From Scedosporium boydii (taxonomy: Eukaryota > Ascomycota > Sordariomycetes > Microascales > Microascaceae), in contig NJFT01000181.1 of the NCBI GenBank assembly GCA_002221725.1, positions 19,711-83,710 of the forward strand: a DNA stretch of 64,000 nucleotides, given 5' to 3'. Below the pieces are notes generated by a model. It was not told the origin of the DNA. It made no database searches and worked only from the letters and a program-made list of their open reading frames with translations. Position 1 is the stretch's first letter. Every line of letters starts with the position of its first letter. This document shows positions 47,638 through 58,883 of the stretch, piece after piece. A program made the translations under genes and the position numbers.

Positions 47638-50397
47638 ATGACGGAAAAATTACAGCCTCTGTCGACGCAAATCGCGAATCCGAGTCCCAATCTCGCTACC
47701 CCAAGCAGCGCAACTCCCGTCGCTCAAGCCAAGGAGCTGCCACACAAGGTCGAGATTGTGGAGGAAGAGCCGTACACGATCAAGTGTATCTGCAATTTCC
47801 CTGACGATGATGGAAACACGATATTTTGCGAGACATGCGAAACCTGGCAGCATATTGACTGCTTCTACCCCGATAATCGCGAAGAGGCCCTTCGCGAGAC
47901 CTTTTCACATTCGTGTCATCAATGCAAACCCCGTCCCTTGGACCACAAGAGAGCCATCGAGAGGACGCAAAAACTACGCAATGCCCTCGTCGAGGAGCAC
48001 GACAAGAAACCCAAGCGGCCTACGTCCAAGAGCCATAAGAAGAAGCCAAAACCTAACGACCTCCAGTTAAATGGCAACAACCACACCAGCCACGACGGCA
48101 GCGCCAAGCATCCGAGCCCGAGTGACCACCATCCTCCCGCTAAAAAGGCAAAAACCTCCCATCGCTCTTCTCATTCCATCAGTTCTCAGCCCTCCAAGAA
48201 GAGCCCAGCCTATGCCCATGCAAAACTGCAGACGAATGGTCTGCAACAACAGCCAAGCCCTGCCAATACGCCGCCCGATCCTCCCATCGAATTCGAGCTC
48301 CACAATTACTCGGCCAATTTTTTCTCCCTCCACAGCGAAGATGATGTCCAAATTGTCCAAAACAACTCGTTCGCGAGCCTCACCATATCTAACACCATGT
48401 CGCTCTGGCTTCAAGATCGTGATCGGCTAAAAAAGGAGACTGGCCAGGAATACAAGGACGTTTTCCAGAAGCTACCCGCCAATATCGAGTCAATAAAGAG
48501 TGCTTTACGCGTCGAGCACAAGTCATATTCCCCTACACCTGGCAGAAAGCTCCGGTTACAATACCTCGCGACACCATCCGCTGTCGAGAAAGATGTTCCC
48601 TTGATGGAGCTAAACGGACAGATCGGATTTCAAAAGGACTACTGCGCAGACCCAGACAACCTATGGCCTGAATTGACATCCCCTCTTCCCTTTGTCTTCT
48701 TCCACCCGCTCCTCCCTCTGTACATTGACACCCGAAGAGAAGGCTCCGAGGCTCGATACGTGCGGCGCAGCTGCAAGCCTAATGCCGTCCTCGACACGTA
48801 TCTGTCTGATGGTTCTGAGTATCACTTTTGGCTTGTCAGCGACCGTCACATTTCCGCCAAGGAACAAATAACGCTCCCTTGGGATTTCAGGTTCCCCAAC
48901 GAGGAAAAGGCGCGATTGCTTTATCTCCTCGGCCTTGGAGATGATGAGATGGGTGCATCTGAGCAGCCCGACATGGACGAGACGGAGTATCGGAATATAT
49001 CTACGTGGCTGCACCGCCTGCTTTCGGAATATGGAGGTTGTGCGTGCGACTTGGGCATCAATTGTGCTTTTGCTCGCTTCCACCGTCACTACCTCGCCAA
49101 AACTCAGCCCCGAGCAGCCCAGCAGAAGAAGAAGAGGAAGGCGAAGGCTCAGAACGTCTCACCGACGAGCACTGGCTACGCGACGAATAGCCGTGCCGCT
49201 AGCGAAGGACATCTTGACGACGGCCCCGATATTGATGCCAGGTCGACGTCATCACGGAGCAAACCACCTAGTCGCGACCGCACTCCATTCCATCAAGGTG
49301 GTGCCTTCGACCAACTGGGAATACTCACCGAACCGACCGACCGCGACAAGCGTAAGGTGGCCATGGCCGAAGAGAAATTCCGTCTGATGGAACAGCAGCA
49401 GCAGCCGCAACGGAAAAAGAAACGAGTCGTGTCGGACGGCGCGAGCTCAACAAAATCGAAATCGGCCCGGACACCTGCTAGTACAACACCCAACCTCTCG
49501 AATGGCCACTACGTCGATGCCGGAACGTCTAGGAGCAAGTCCGGGTCTCCAGCCAGTGCCTTTTCGCCTCGCGCGCAATTTCCCCCCTTTGCTATGGCCA
49601 GGCCCGACTCTGTCCGGCCTCTACGGCGGCCATCCTCCGCACCGCATGCTAACTACTGCGATGCTGCCGTCCAGACGGACCCTGTGGATGGGGAATGGTT
49701 TAGCGCGCTGACCCCTAGTCCTCAGCCTCGTCGGAGAGTTATCTCTCTATCGCAGAGGCTACTGAATAACCGTCATCGCCAGAAGTTGGACGAGGCTGAG
49801 CGTAGGAAGGTCGACGTCGCGAATAGCGAATCTGGAGCGATGGACATCGACTCTCCCGGAACGGAACACCCCTCCGCATCGAGCTCCCCAATCCTGACGA
49901 AGGATAGCGTCTCCACGACGACCACATCTCCCGCCCCTACCTCTGCAGATATCGCAATGGCTGATATTGCTTCTACCTCGCCGACTATGGTATCATCGCA
50001 GTTGAATGTGGATGGTACCGAATCGACTGCGGCTGGCCCTTCAAAGACGAGGACGCCAGATCTGAGAGTGCAGATGCCACCGGTGCCCGCGTTCACTAAC
50101 GCCGGTAGCGCCTCCTTGACCAACACCCCCATCTCCGGAGTAGGCTCTCTGGTGCAGTCGCCTTTCTCAGCGACCAATCTTGCTAGTCCATTCGGCCCAT
50201 CGACGATGAACGGCGTGCAGCCGAGTCCGGTGAAGAAGAAGTTGAGTTTAAGTGATTATAGGAAAAGTAGGATGGATAAGGACAAGGCCGCTGGAAAGAC
50301 CGCACTACCAGCCACGAAACCGATTTCCGAAGAGGCGAAGCCTGAGCTGAACGGCGATTCCCTAACAGGCGACAAATCGATTGGCGACACTGTTTAA
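47638..50397 (+). CDS. SET3: SET3-type PHD-finger and SET-domain protein
   Basis: Scaffold of the Set3/MLL5-type histone deacetylase complex, which reads H3K4 methylation and represses transcription. Single exon, 919 aa. The PHD finger has a complete C4HC3 ligand set at Cys50, Cys52, Cys64, Cys67, His72, Cys75, Cys93 and Cys96 ('CICNFPDDDGNTIFCETCET'). A basic, disordered linker follows. The SET domain lies at about 280-450 and carries 'EARYVRRSCKPNAVLDTYL' in place of the catalytic N-H-S-C-x-P-N motif, in line with the family's reported lack of methyltransferase activity. A post-SET-like Cys pair ('GGCACDLGINCAFARF') follows. The rest is disordered with a C-terminal 'KKKLSLSDYRKSRMDKDK' motif seen in Set3 homologues. 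It converges on ALG7. Confidence 0.9.
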   Translation: MTEKLQPLSTQIANPSPNLATPSSATPVAQAKELPHKVEIVEEEPYTIKCICNFPDDDGNTIFCETCETWQHIDCFYPDNREEALRETFSHSCHQCKPRPLDHKRAIERTQKLRNALVEEHDKKPKRPTSKSHKKKPKPNDLQLNGNNHTSHDGSAKHPSPSDHHPPAKKAKTSHRSSHSISSQPSKKSPAYAHAKLQTNGLQQQPSPANTPPDPPIEFELHNYSANFFSLHSEDDVQIVQNNSFASLTISNTMSLWLQDRDRLKKETGQEYKDVFQKLPANIESIKSALRVEHKSYSPTPGRKLRLQYLATPSAVEKDVPLMELNGQIGFQKDYCADPDNLWPELTSPLPFVFFHPLLPLYIDTRREGSEARYVRRSCKPNAVLDTYLSDGSEYHFWLVSDRHISAKEQITLPWDFRFPNEEKARLLYLLGLGDDEMGASEQPDMDETEYRNISTWLHRLLSEYGGCACDLGINCAFARFHRHYLAKTQPRAAQQKKKRKAKAQNVSPTSTGYATNSRAASEGHLDDGPDIDARSTSSRSKPPSRDRTPFHQGGAFDQLGILTEPTDRDKRKVAMAEEKFRLMEQQQQPQRKKKRVVSDGASSTKSKSARTPASTTPNLSNGHYVDAGTSRSKSGSPASAFSPRAQFPPFAMARPDSVRPLRRPSSAPHANYCDAAVQTDPVDGEWFSALTPSPQPRRRVISLSQRLLNNRHRQKLDEAERRKVDVANSESGAMDIDSPGTEHPSASSSPILTKDSVSTTTTSPAPTSADIAMADIASTSPTMVSSQLNVDGTESTAAGPSKTRTPDLRVQMPPVPAFTNAGSASLTNTPISGVGSLVQSPFSATNLASPFGPSTMNGVQPSPVKKKLSLSDYRKSRMDKDKAAGKTALPATKPISEEAKPELNGDSLTGDKSIGDTV

Positions 50398-51915
50398 TCC
50401 CGAGGCATTCACGACTCGACGGCCATCCCCGTTGCTTAGTTCAAGAAGCTTCTGTATTATATATATATTAAAAAGAAAGAGATGATGTCGTTCAGGTTTG
50501 GCATGAATACTTTGAGTGTGGATAGTGCGAAGGTCTCTCTGGCGCTGTACGATTCGATCACGATATCCCGTCCCTCAACTCCGATCCCCGACAAGTTCCT
50601 CGCATGTATCCCTTCGATTTCTCGAATCACTCTGGCATTACCGTTTTTGTGGATGGTCCCCGAATTTGATCGACGGTCTACCGGAATCCGTACGGACGAA
50701 TCTCGGAATGGAGCACCTCATCCTTCGCTCGCGCTCATAGCCATTATTTTTACGTTTTTATTTGGGGGATAATGGGTCAGCGCTGGCGTCATAAAATGGG
50801 GAGGCGGTTCTTGGCAGGTTTCTTTTTCTTTTTTTTTTTCTTTTTTTTTCTCTTTTGCGTTTGGGTTTTTTCAATGCCTTTACCGATGAGCCCGGAGTTT
50901 TTTTTTCCTTTTAATCAAATTGGGGAGGGAAAAGCGAAGGGTAAAAGGACAACAATGAAGGGATGTCTTGGCGATGGTTGAATCTTGGGGTGGCAGTCTC
51001 TTGTTTGGGCTTCTTTTCCGGCCGATCCCGATTTTTTCTCCCTTCTCTATTATTTTCTTCTTGTCTTTACGGATATTCCCAATACTGGTCTTGCGGTTAT
51101 GAAATGGGGGTAAGGAAGGGGTTATACGGTTTACTTTGGGTCTCTTTTTGGGGGGCCTTTTATTGCTATTTCTGGTGTTCATTGGTGATCTGGCTTTGGG
51201 GGGCGGTCCGGGTAAAGATTCCACAATCGATGTATTTGTAGTTGCTAAGGTCTGGAGAGCTTGAAGCCTTAAAGCGGCCTCGTTCTTCCCTTTGTTCACT
51301 TTTTATCTCTATGATTCCTGTTATTTATTGTTGGTTATGATATGTGAGAGAGAGAAAGAGAGAGGGGGCTAGCTTCGCTCCTACTTTCTTTTTGATTTCC
51401 TTTTTTCTCTTCTTCTTTTCCATCCCTTCTCCGGCCGACCCCTTTTTCTACTCGATTTCCTCACTTTCTGCTTCTATTTTCTATCTAGAGAGAAGAAGAA
51501 AAAGAAAAAGCCTTGGCGGAAGGGAAAGTGGAGGGATTTTGAAAATGAATTGAAATAAAAAGATTGCCGAGGCGGCTGTACCTCGTCCGTTCTCGAGCAG
51601 CTTTTGTCCTTTTTGGCCCTTTTCGCTGTTAAACATGAGTTCTCTCTATCCTTTGGGCTTCGTGATGAGAATAATGCATTGATGATTCACGAGGGTAGCT
51701 GAAAACTCGACATAACTGAGCAGGTTTTTCATACGAGGGTTATCTCGCGATATCATTTTAGAACCGAAGAGGAAGACATCTTAAATTTCCTCTCGAATAG
51801 TAGTTCCTCTTGCAAGATTCTCTTTTTGCTAGGAGAAGTATTCTATATTTAACACTTTCATTTTTTTTTTTTCTACAGCAGAAAACGGATTCAACGACGG
51901 TTTGTGCATTCAACT
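50398..51915. other. Convergent 3' flanks of SET3 and ALG7
   Basis: 1.5 kb between facing stop codons. It is very T-rich on the plus strand (runs such as 50825-50848), with an AG-rich microsatellite-like patch near 51343-51366. No gene is visible. Confidence 0.6.
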
Positions 51916-53406
51916 TCATAGATGCGTCTTGCCCAAGTTATCCTCCTTAAAGACGAGAAGGGCAAGCCTATGCCTCGCAAACAAACCGAGAAGGCCAAGA
52001 ACGAACTGCAGGCCCGTAACCTCAGCGGCAAGGCGATCCTCCCTCATGCTCCCCCTGATGACGAGCCAGAGGTTCAAAAGGGTAAAGTTGCTCGTCTCGA
52101 GGAAGCGCCCCTCCTTATCGAGGGTGACCTTGAGGAGGCGTAGACGAGCGAGAAGAAGTAGGACGGGCGCGACGAAGGAACGAGGCTGTACGCCGTTCTC
52201 GGGGTCCCAGGTCGTGACGGAAGGTTCGAGGAGGCCGGTGCGGGCGTTGAATTTCGGCAGGCGGTGGCGGGGGCAGGGGATGAGGCCGAAGACCTGCGGG
52301 GCGGAGTATAGGAAGTTGAAGAACTGCGGGACGAGTAAAAGGCCGAGCGTCTTGGAAAAGTGGCCGAGGAGGCCGACGACGGCGAAGACCATTCCCGAGA
52401 AGTAGCAGTAGGTGTCGCCGACGAAGACGCGGGCGGGGTACCAGTTGTGGTAGAGGAGGGCGAAGGAGACGCCGAGCCAGGGGAGGAGTAAGTAGAGGGA
52501 GAAGAGGTGGGAGTCCGTAGCCGGGTGGGGGTAAGGCGTGAAGAGGTACAGGCAATCGTTGAAGACGAGGAGGAGGGCGATGACGATGGACTGGGAGACC
52601 TCGATGCCGTTGATGCCCGCGAGCATGTTGATGCTCTGGGGGCAGAACATGGCGACGCAGGCCATGTAGAGGTAGTAGAAGTTACCGATGTCGAAGAGTT
52701 CGCCTAGGTAGGGCTGGAGGGGGATCGGGATCACGACGGACGTGACGCCGAAGTCGACGAAGTAGATCACGAGGATGGGGACGCAGGCGAGGCCGGGGAT
52801 CCACCATTTGTGACGCCATCGGATGTCGAAGAGGTCGTCGGCAAGTCCGAGGAGGGCGATGGTTTGGAGCGATATTATCGCCGATAGATAGGACGCCAGC
52901 TAGAGAAGTGAAATGAGACTAGTTAGCATTTCACTATATAGTATGAGGAACTCAATGTTAGAGCGAGGGTACGGCAACATTACCTTACTATGTGGGAACC
53001 TATGCAAGAACCGTCCCTCGTTGACATGCTGAACCTTTAAGACAACGTCTCTGTTTCCACCACCACTAGTAGCGGCAACAATGTCCTTGTAAAACGGAAA
53101 AGGTATAAACACGATAATCACAATCAAGTACACCACGGCGCACACAGCACCCATGCACTCGGGTATCTCGGGCCTGTTCGCCTTGCAGAGGTCCTTGCCC
53201 TTGAAACCATGCTTGACAAAGGTAGGACCCAGCCAGCGGATCATCGAGTAGCAGAGGCTGAAGGCGATGCCGCTCAGGGCCAGGGAGGCGGCGAGGGGTT
53301 CGCCGTCGCCGCTGAAGGTGTTGGCGAGGATCGCGAGACATGCGCCGACGAGGGTGAGGTGCGCGACCGACTCGGTGCGGCTGAGGGTCTCGGGGAGGGT
53401 CGGCAT
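51916..53406 (-). CDS. ALG7: UDP-GlcNAc:dolichyl-phosphate GlcNAc-1-phosphate transferase
   Basis: First enzyme of N-glycan precursor assembly in the ER membrane and the target of tunicamycin. Exons are 53406-52984 and 52899-51916, giving 468 aa. The 84-nt intron has GTAATG, a TGCTAAC branch and CTCTAG, and is phase 0. About ten membrane helices are predicted by eye. Family motifs are 'KDLCKANRPEIPECMGAVCA', the metal-binding pair Asp162-Asp163 in 'GLADDLFDIRWRHKWWIPGL', and 'NMLAGINGIEVSQSIVIALL'. Further motifs are 'LLYHNWYPARVFVGDTYCYF' and 'PQFFNFLYSAPQVFGLIPCP' with the nearby 'RHRLPKF'. All are intact, so the enzyme should be functional. The start at 53406 is the first ATG of the open frame. 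Confidence 0.95.
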
Positions 53407-54219
53407 CTTCGATGTATTCTTTTCGGTGGGCTTTGGTCAGGGAGTTGAAGGTATTTCACGATCGCGGGTGGGTTCTTTGGTTCAGTACCACAGACGTCCC
53501 CACCTCTCCTCTCTTGGTGACTGGAGGCTGATCACAAAACGAAGGAGTGGAGTAAAAGCTCAGGGGGGTTAGAAATAAAGGGAGTAGAAACCTGGCTGTG
53601 CCTACAGGTAACAACAAGAAGAAAAGGGGAGAAAGAAGGACAAAATCTGCATCGCATTCATTGTTTTCGCATGGACCCTACCAAAATTCCTACTTGAAAA
53701 AGAACGTGAGCTCCCAATGTCGAGAAAGAGGGATCGGGGTCGTCGCGGCTTCCCTCGTCCTTCGGGCGTGGTGGCGGCTATCGCGACTTCCAGAGTGCGA
53801 TTTAGCGTGGTCTCCCTGTCTACCTTCGTAATGGCAAAGGACAAGTTCACAAAAGTTTGGTCAGGGCCTCGCCTCGTGGGCCAACTAAGCTTGTGATAGG
53901 GGCATTATGTAATCTTACACACTGAGGTACATCGGAATGTACTCCCACGTTGCAACCTCATTGCTCCAAGATCTCAACTCTGATCTCTGTTTTCAAGAGA
54001 TTTCGATTCAGAAAACGTACAGCTTGTTATTAGTTCTTGGTGGCCTGCCTTGGCTTTAGCTTGAAAAATGAAATGCAAATCCCAGTTCCTCGGTCCTAAA
54101 CTCCCATCTGTTTTCGAAATCCGTCCTGACTGCCATTATCCCATATTCTCTCTTTTCCCGTTGTTTATGAGGATACCAAAATGAAAAACAAAAGGAAAAA
54201 AAAGGGAGATAGAAAAAAA
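53407..54219. other. Intergenic, ALG7 promoter and 3' flank of the Cyk3-like gene
   Basis: 813 bp between tandem minus-strand genes. It has A-rich runs near the Cyk3-like 3' end. I see no open frame or regulatory element strong enough to name. Confidence 0.55.
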
Positions 54220-56154
54220 TTACACCAACATCCACTCCGCTCTAAAGGTCATGGACATCGCAACCCTTCGGAATCCCCTCCTGAACTCCGCCGGCGTAAC
54301 CCCCGTCGCATCCTTGTTATCAAACGTCTCCAACACTATCAGTGTGACTTTCTGCCCAGGCGCTCCGAGGTCCCTCGCATTGACGTCGATCCACCACCAG
54401 TACCCGTCCGTCTCGAATGGGATGCACTGCTCGTCGCGCCCGTCGAGACCCTTGATACTCAGCAAGAACGGCTTCCGCAGCTTGCCATGGTTGACCTTGG
54501 CCCAGTGCTCGCAAATGTTCGAAAACTGGAAGCGTACCACCTGCCCGCTGTAGACGTGAATGTTGCGCTCCCGCGGGCTGACGGAATGCCCCGCACAGCC
54601 GTCCTCGTACAAACTGCCGAACTTCTTGACGGGCTCGTCGTCAAGGCCGTCGGTGAAATATTCCTCCCAAGTAGGCACCTTGCCGTCTGCGCGGAAGAAG
54701 TGCCGCGGGTTCTGGGGATAGTGACGCATGCCAAAGACCTCGTTGCTGGCCCCAAACTCGATGGGAGAAAACTGCTTCTTGTAACTGTTCGTACAGACGT
54801 CGAGGTGTCCGGCGCCCCAGCACGCGTCGAGAAGCTTCCATTCGCCCCCGTCAATGCGGACGGCGTTCCATGCGTGTCCGTCCGGTTTCTTGGGAGGCGC
54901 ACGCTCGCCCTTCTTTAGAGGGGTGTACCCCACGCCTTTTCCGTGACCAGTAACTACGATGCACTCGAGCCCGGCCCTCTTCGCAATGGCTTCGTAGCAC
55001 CCCGCGTATCCTGCGCAAACCGCTTTTCCGGAGAAGATGACGTCTTCAGCCGTAACGTGGCGGAGATTACCGCTGCAAAACGATTCGTAATCATAAACGA
55101 TGTTATGATGCGCCCACGTAAAGATCGCCCGAGCCTTGTCCGTCAAGGATGCGAAGGGGTCACAGAGCGCGTGCGCTAGGAAACCAACTGGATCCTGTCG
55201 AGAAAGGGATTCCCGTGGATACTGCGCCCCGACGGAATCAGGAGCAGAGAAATCTCGGCAGAGGAGACATGAGGCCGTAGCCCTAGACTTGACGTCTTCG
55301 ATCTGCGCAACAGAGGGCCGCGACGCCATCGGCACTGGTGGCGGGGCATCTCGCGAGTCCCGACCACTAGAAGGGAGGGGTGGCGGCACACCATTCCCAT
55401 TCCCATTTGTAGGACGTGAAGGCAGGCTAGGCGGAGGCTTCACGTACACATCGGGCGGCGGCGGGAGTCGACGAGGTGTAGATGGCTTCGTATCGACCAC
55501 TCCATGCGTGACGCCGGGGGACTTTGCAGGCCGTGAGGGTAGGCGGGGAGGCTGCGATGGCCTCGGAGGGGGGTCTACCGGTCGGGAGCCGGGCGAATAT
55601 TTAGACTTTGCATGTTGTGCAGCCTCCTTAGCCTCGGTCTCTCTCCGGGTTGGGGGGAGAGGAGGCAGAGTCGCTGGATTATAAGCCGGGGGCAATTTCC
55701 GTGTTGGCTGGCCATCGTTTGAAACGAAGCTGGTATTTGAGGAATTGGTCCTGCTGATGGAAAGGTTGGAAATGTGAGAAATATCGGAGGAGGTCGAGTT
55801 TCGTCGAACATCCACGTCCGGCTGCAAGGTGGAGCGTCGCGGGGGCAGAGCAGGAGACGGTGTAGGCGAAGGCTGTTTGAACGACTTTCGGGTAGGTAGC
55901 GCCGGCGGCTGTGAATCGGAGATCGCGTTGTCGCGGATATTCGGTTTGCTTGGATGTCGGCAGGGGAGAGGCGGTGGTGCAGCCTTGGTTGGCACCGGCG
56001 CTGGTTGGGTTGACGATGTCGTTGGACCGGGGGGAGGTGGCGGCGGGGCACGCTTCTTTGGGAAAGTGTCGGGAGCGGCAAAGTTCTTCTGCTTGTTGAG
56101 GGCAGCGATGCGCTCTGCAAGAGTGTTGAACCGGGGCTCCTCGACCTGCGTCAT
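54220..56154 (-). CDS. Cyk3-like transglutaminase-fold protein, proline-rich
   Basis: Single exon, 644 aa. The first 320 residues are disordered and strongly proline-rich (PPPPPP and PxxP motifs) after a short helix 'FNTLAERIAALNKQK', suggesting SH3-domain partners. The C-terminal half is a transglutaminase-like fold of the Cyk3/KY family involved in fungal cytokinesis and wall synthesis. Unlike yeast Cyk3, whose triad is reported degenerate, the Cys-His-Asp triad is complete here: Cys380 in 'GKAVCAGYAGCYEA', His427 in 'DGHAWNAVRIDG' and Asp443 in 'WKLLDACWGAG'. There is no N-terminal SH3 domain. The start is the ATG at 56154 (MTQVEEPRFN); the upstream in-frame extension has no ATG. The 3' end lies 814 bp from the ALG7 start. 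Confidence 0.85.
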   Translation of the reverse strand: MTQVEEPRFNTLAERIAALNKQKNFAAPDTFPKKRAPPPPPPGPTTSSTQPAPVPTKAAPPPLPCRHPSKPNIRDNAISDSQPPALPTRKSFKQPSPTPSPALPPRRSTLQPDVDVRRNSTSSDISHISNLSISRTNSSNTSFVSNDGQPTRKLPPAYNPATLPPLPPTRRETEAKEAAQHAKSKYSPGSRPVDPPPRPSQPPRLPSRPAKSPGVTHGVVDTKPSTPRRLPPPPDVYVKPPPSLPSRPTNGNGNGVPPPLPSSGRDSRDAPPPVPMASRPSVAQIEDVKSRATASCLLCRDFSAPDSVGAQYPRESLSRQDPVGFLAHALCDPFASLTDKARAIFTWAHHNIVYDYESFCSGNLRHVTAEDVIFSGKAVCAGYAGCYEAIAKRAGLECIVVTGHGKGVGYTPLKKGERAPPKKPDGHAWNAVRIDGGEWKLLDACWGAGHLDVCTNSYKKQFSPIEFGASNEVFGMRHYPQNPRHFFRADGKVPTWEEYFTDGLDDEPVKKFGSLYEDGCAGHSVSPRERNIHVYSGQVVRFQFSNICEHWAKVNHGKLRKPFLLSIKGLDGRDEQCIPFETDGYWWWIDVNARDLGAPGQKVTLIVLETFDNKDATGVTPAEFRRGFRRVAMSMTFRAEWMLV

Positions 56155-58883
56155 GATTGGGCCAGTAAAGCGATAGTGTCCAAAAATTGATTCACACAAA
56201 TTATATCGATTTCAAGTCGTATTTCGAAATGAGCGTCGAGAGTTGGATGCTGGGAAAGGTGGCACGACAAGAGAGGAACGTGAAAGTTGGAACAAGTCGG
56301 CTTATATTAAGAAGCGAAGGCGGCTCACAAACACGCCAAGTGACACAACGCCAGGCAGGTCGCCCAACAGAAGAAGGATTGAAACCTGCGGAGGCAGTGC
56401 AGCCCCGCATCAGCCTTGTTGGATTAAAATCCCACTCTGCACTCTGTCCTGTCGCTGAAACACAGAACGGGTTGGTCAGGCCAACGAACGGGAGGAAGCA
56501 CAGGGGTGGATTGAGTTGAGTTTGGCGATAACAATAACGGGATTTCTTCGTTGGGGGGGTCGACGCTGAGATTTAAACCAAGTGCATTTGATCCACCTGA
56601 TTGCGTGGTCTTTACTAGAATAGTCGTGTACGTCGCAGAGGGACTGAGACGAATTAGACGAATGAGCTGGCGAGAGTCTAGGATTGAGTTCCATAGTGGC
56701 ATAGTGGGGTGGTGCGCAGGATTAATGAACCATCAAATCAAGGGGGAGACACCAGGACCAGCACGGCCCGAACTCACAAGCCACCGTTCGTTTATTAACA
56801 GGGGGAAGAGTGAAGGTTGACAAACAATGGCACCCAACGGCCTCGATCAAGTCTCAAGTGCAGAGTGCAAAACTGCTTCGTACGACATAAACAGAACAAT
56901 GGATCAATCATCGGGCTGCTTGGTGTTGGAAGCTCAACAATGATCAATGGCTTGGGGTTGATTGAAAACACCAGACAAGATTGAATACCCTCAATGTATT
57001 CGATTACGGCGGACATTATTAGGGCCCCCCACCTAGGCAAAATAACAGCCAGGCAGTAAGACCACAAGCTTGAAGCCTGCCAAGTGGAGATCTCACATAC
57101 CACCACCGCCCTTAGACGCCCAAGAATCAGTCCATGGGATGTTGATAGCTTGACAGCGACAGGGTGGCATTGGGTCAACTAACTATATTACTTGCAGGGT
57201 GGATCTAGCAAATGTTTGCCCTCACCCGGCCATGCCTCCATGGGCCCACCCACTACTTCGTACATTCGCATTAGTGTCACCGGGAACGAGAGGGGGAAGG
57301 GGGCGGTTAGGCACTGATGGTTTCAATCGGTCTGCAGAGTTTGCGGCTTAACGCGTGTGGCATTTGCGTCGCCGACCATTCTCTCGTACATCTACCAAGT
57401 GGTTTGAGTTTAAGGAACGAGCTTTTTCGAAATAGGGCCCTGGCTTTTGGCCTACGAAGTATTAATGTCATCCCCCAACGCATCGCGCCAGAGAATATTG
57501 AAAACGACGCTAATCTCCCAATGAAGCCGTAGTCTTTTCAATCCATAGTTCTACATTGATGTAACCATTGATGCCTTTCCTCTCGGCTACTTATGCTACT
57601 AGCATCTGTATTCTATCTTGTTCCTCGACAAGCCAAAAAAAGTACGATATGTCACTACAATCCCACTCAAGAACTGAGGGGGACATACATGGTCGACTTG
57701 CCCAGTTTTAATATGCTGCCATTGGTTAGAAGCAGGGTCTTGCCTGGGAAATGTCTATTTTAGAGTCGGATGTTTGAACCGTACAGCAACCTGAAGGCAA
57801 CAGTCTCGATCGCAAGGTAGCCGATCATGGCTTCGGCAGGTTAAGTCATCCGAGTTTCTCCCAACCTGCCTCGTTGAGAGACCGGGCTATTGATCCCATC
57901 GCCTTAATCTTCCCCATCCCTAACGGCAAATTCATCCTAGTAATCTAACAAGGCGTGTTTAGGGGGGGAGTTGGTGTGGATACGGATACAGAACATATTC
58001 TCTTCACCAATTGCCACGGAGGAGGAAAGGGCTGGATTGTGAATAGCAAGATAAGGCGGAAGCTGTCGGAGGCGTTGGCTGCCTGGGGAGTGACTGTCTG
58101 AGGCTTGGGTATATAAATGCATTGGTCAATAAATTCCCGACTGTGGGACTTGCATGTCTCCAACCGGAAGTGTGACGTGCTTACTCGTAGGAGCTGCTCT
58201 ATTCGCCGTTGACTGACCAGGCAACAGGCCAAATCGAGAAATTTCGAAGTTGGGTTGGCATGGTCAGTGTCTGCCAGAAGGTGTTTGATCCTCGTGGCAA
58301 ATTCTCGAAGACATTGATGAGAAAAAAAATACAAAAGTGCTATTTGAATTAGAGCGAAAGAACAGAGGACAATGGAAGACACAATAGACGGAAACGGGAA
58401 GGGCAAGGTCTACTTCCCTTTGTTGGCTTCTCTAGATATTACACATATCTGATATCAAGCATCAAGGATTCATCACCGACCACTGCCTTGCCGCCGACAT
58501 TCATCTGAAACGGTGGGTTTTGTCTGTCCAGCATTGCAGTAGGGCTGCGGGGAGATATCAAAGGCTAGTCTTGCCGATTCTTTATATAGTTCCAATCCAA
58601 TTGTGTGGGCAAAGTGGTTCCCGTTCCGCATCCTTTGTAGAGGTACATTGACTAGAAACAGCTGGGGCTGGACTTGCTAGACTTGCATTGACTTTGCCTG
58701 TTTGGTACCCGCCAGTGCCTGCCATGGGTTGCATTCAGGCTCATCCCCACTCCCCCTTGGCATACCCGCTTGTCACAGTACATGGCCCAATTAGTGGCTG
58801 GTCTTAGTGCGGTAGTTTAATGGTCTCCCCATATTCTTAGGAAGAAGTTAGGAAGTTAGGAAGTCAAGAACCAGGCTGAGATG
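56155..58883. other. Intergenic, upstream of the Cyk3-like and F-box genes
   Basis: Long divergent region with no supportable gene; several open frames of 90-153 codons start with TTG or have no recognisable features. It contains one TACTTCGTA copy (57254-57262) and a small tandem repeat (TTAGGAAG, about 58847-58862). Confidence 0.5.

Noticed and set aside
57945..58406. 153-codon minus-strand frame with a hydrophobic start
   Set aside because: It begins with TTG, no signal peptide start codon is present, and the rest is unremarkable.
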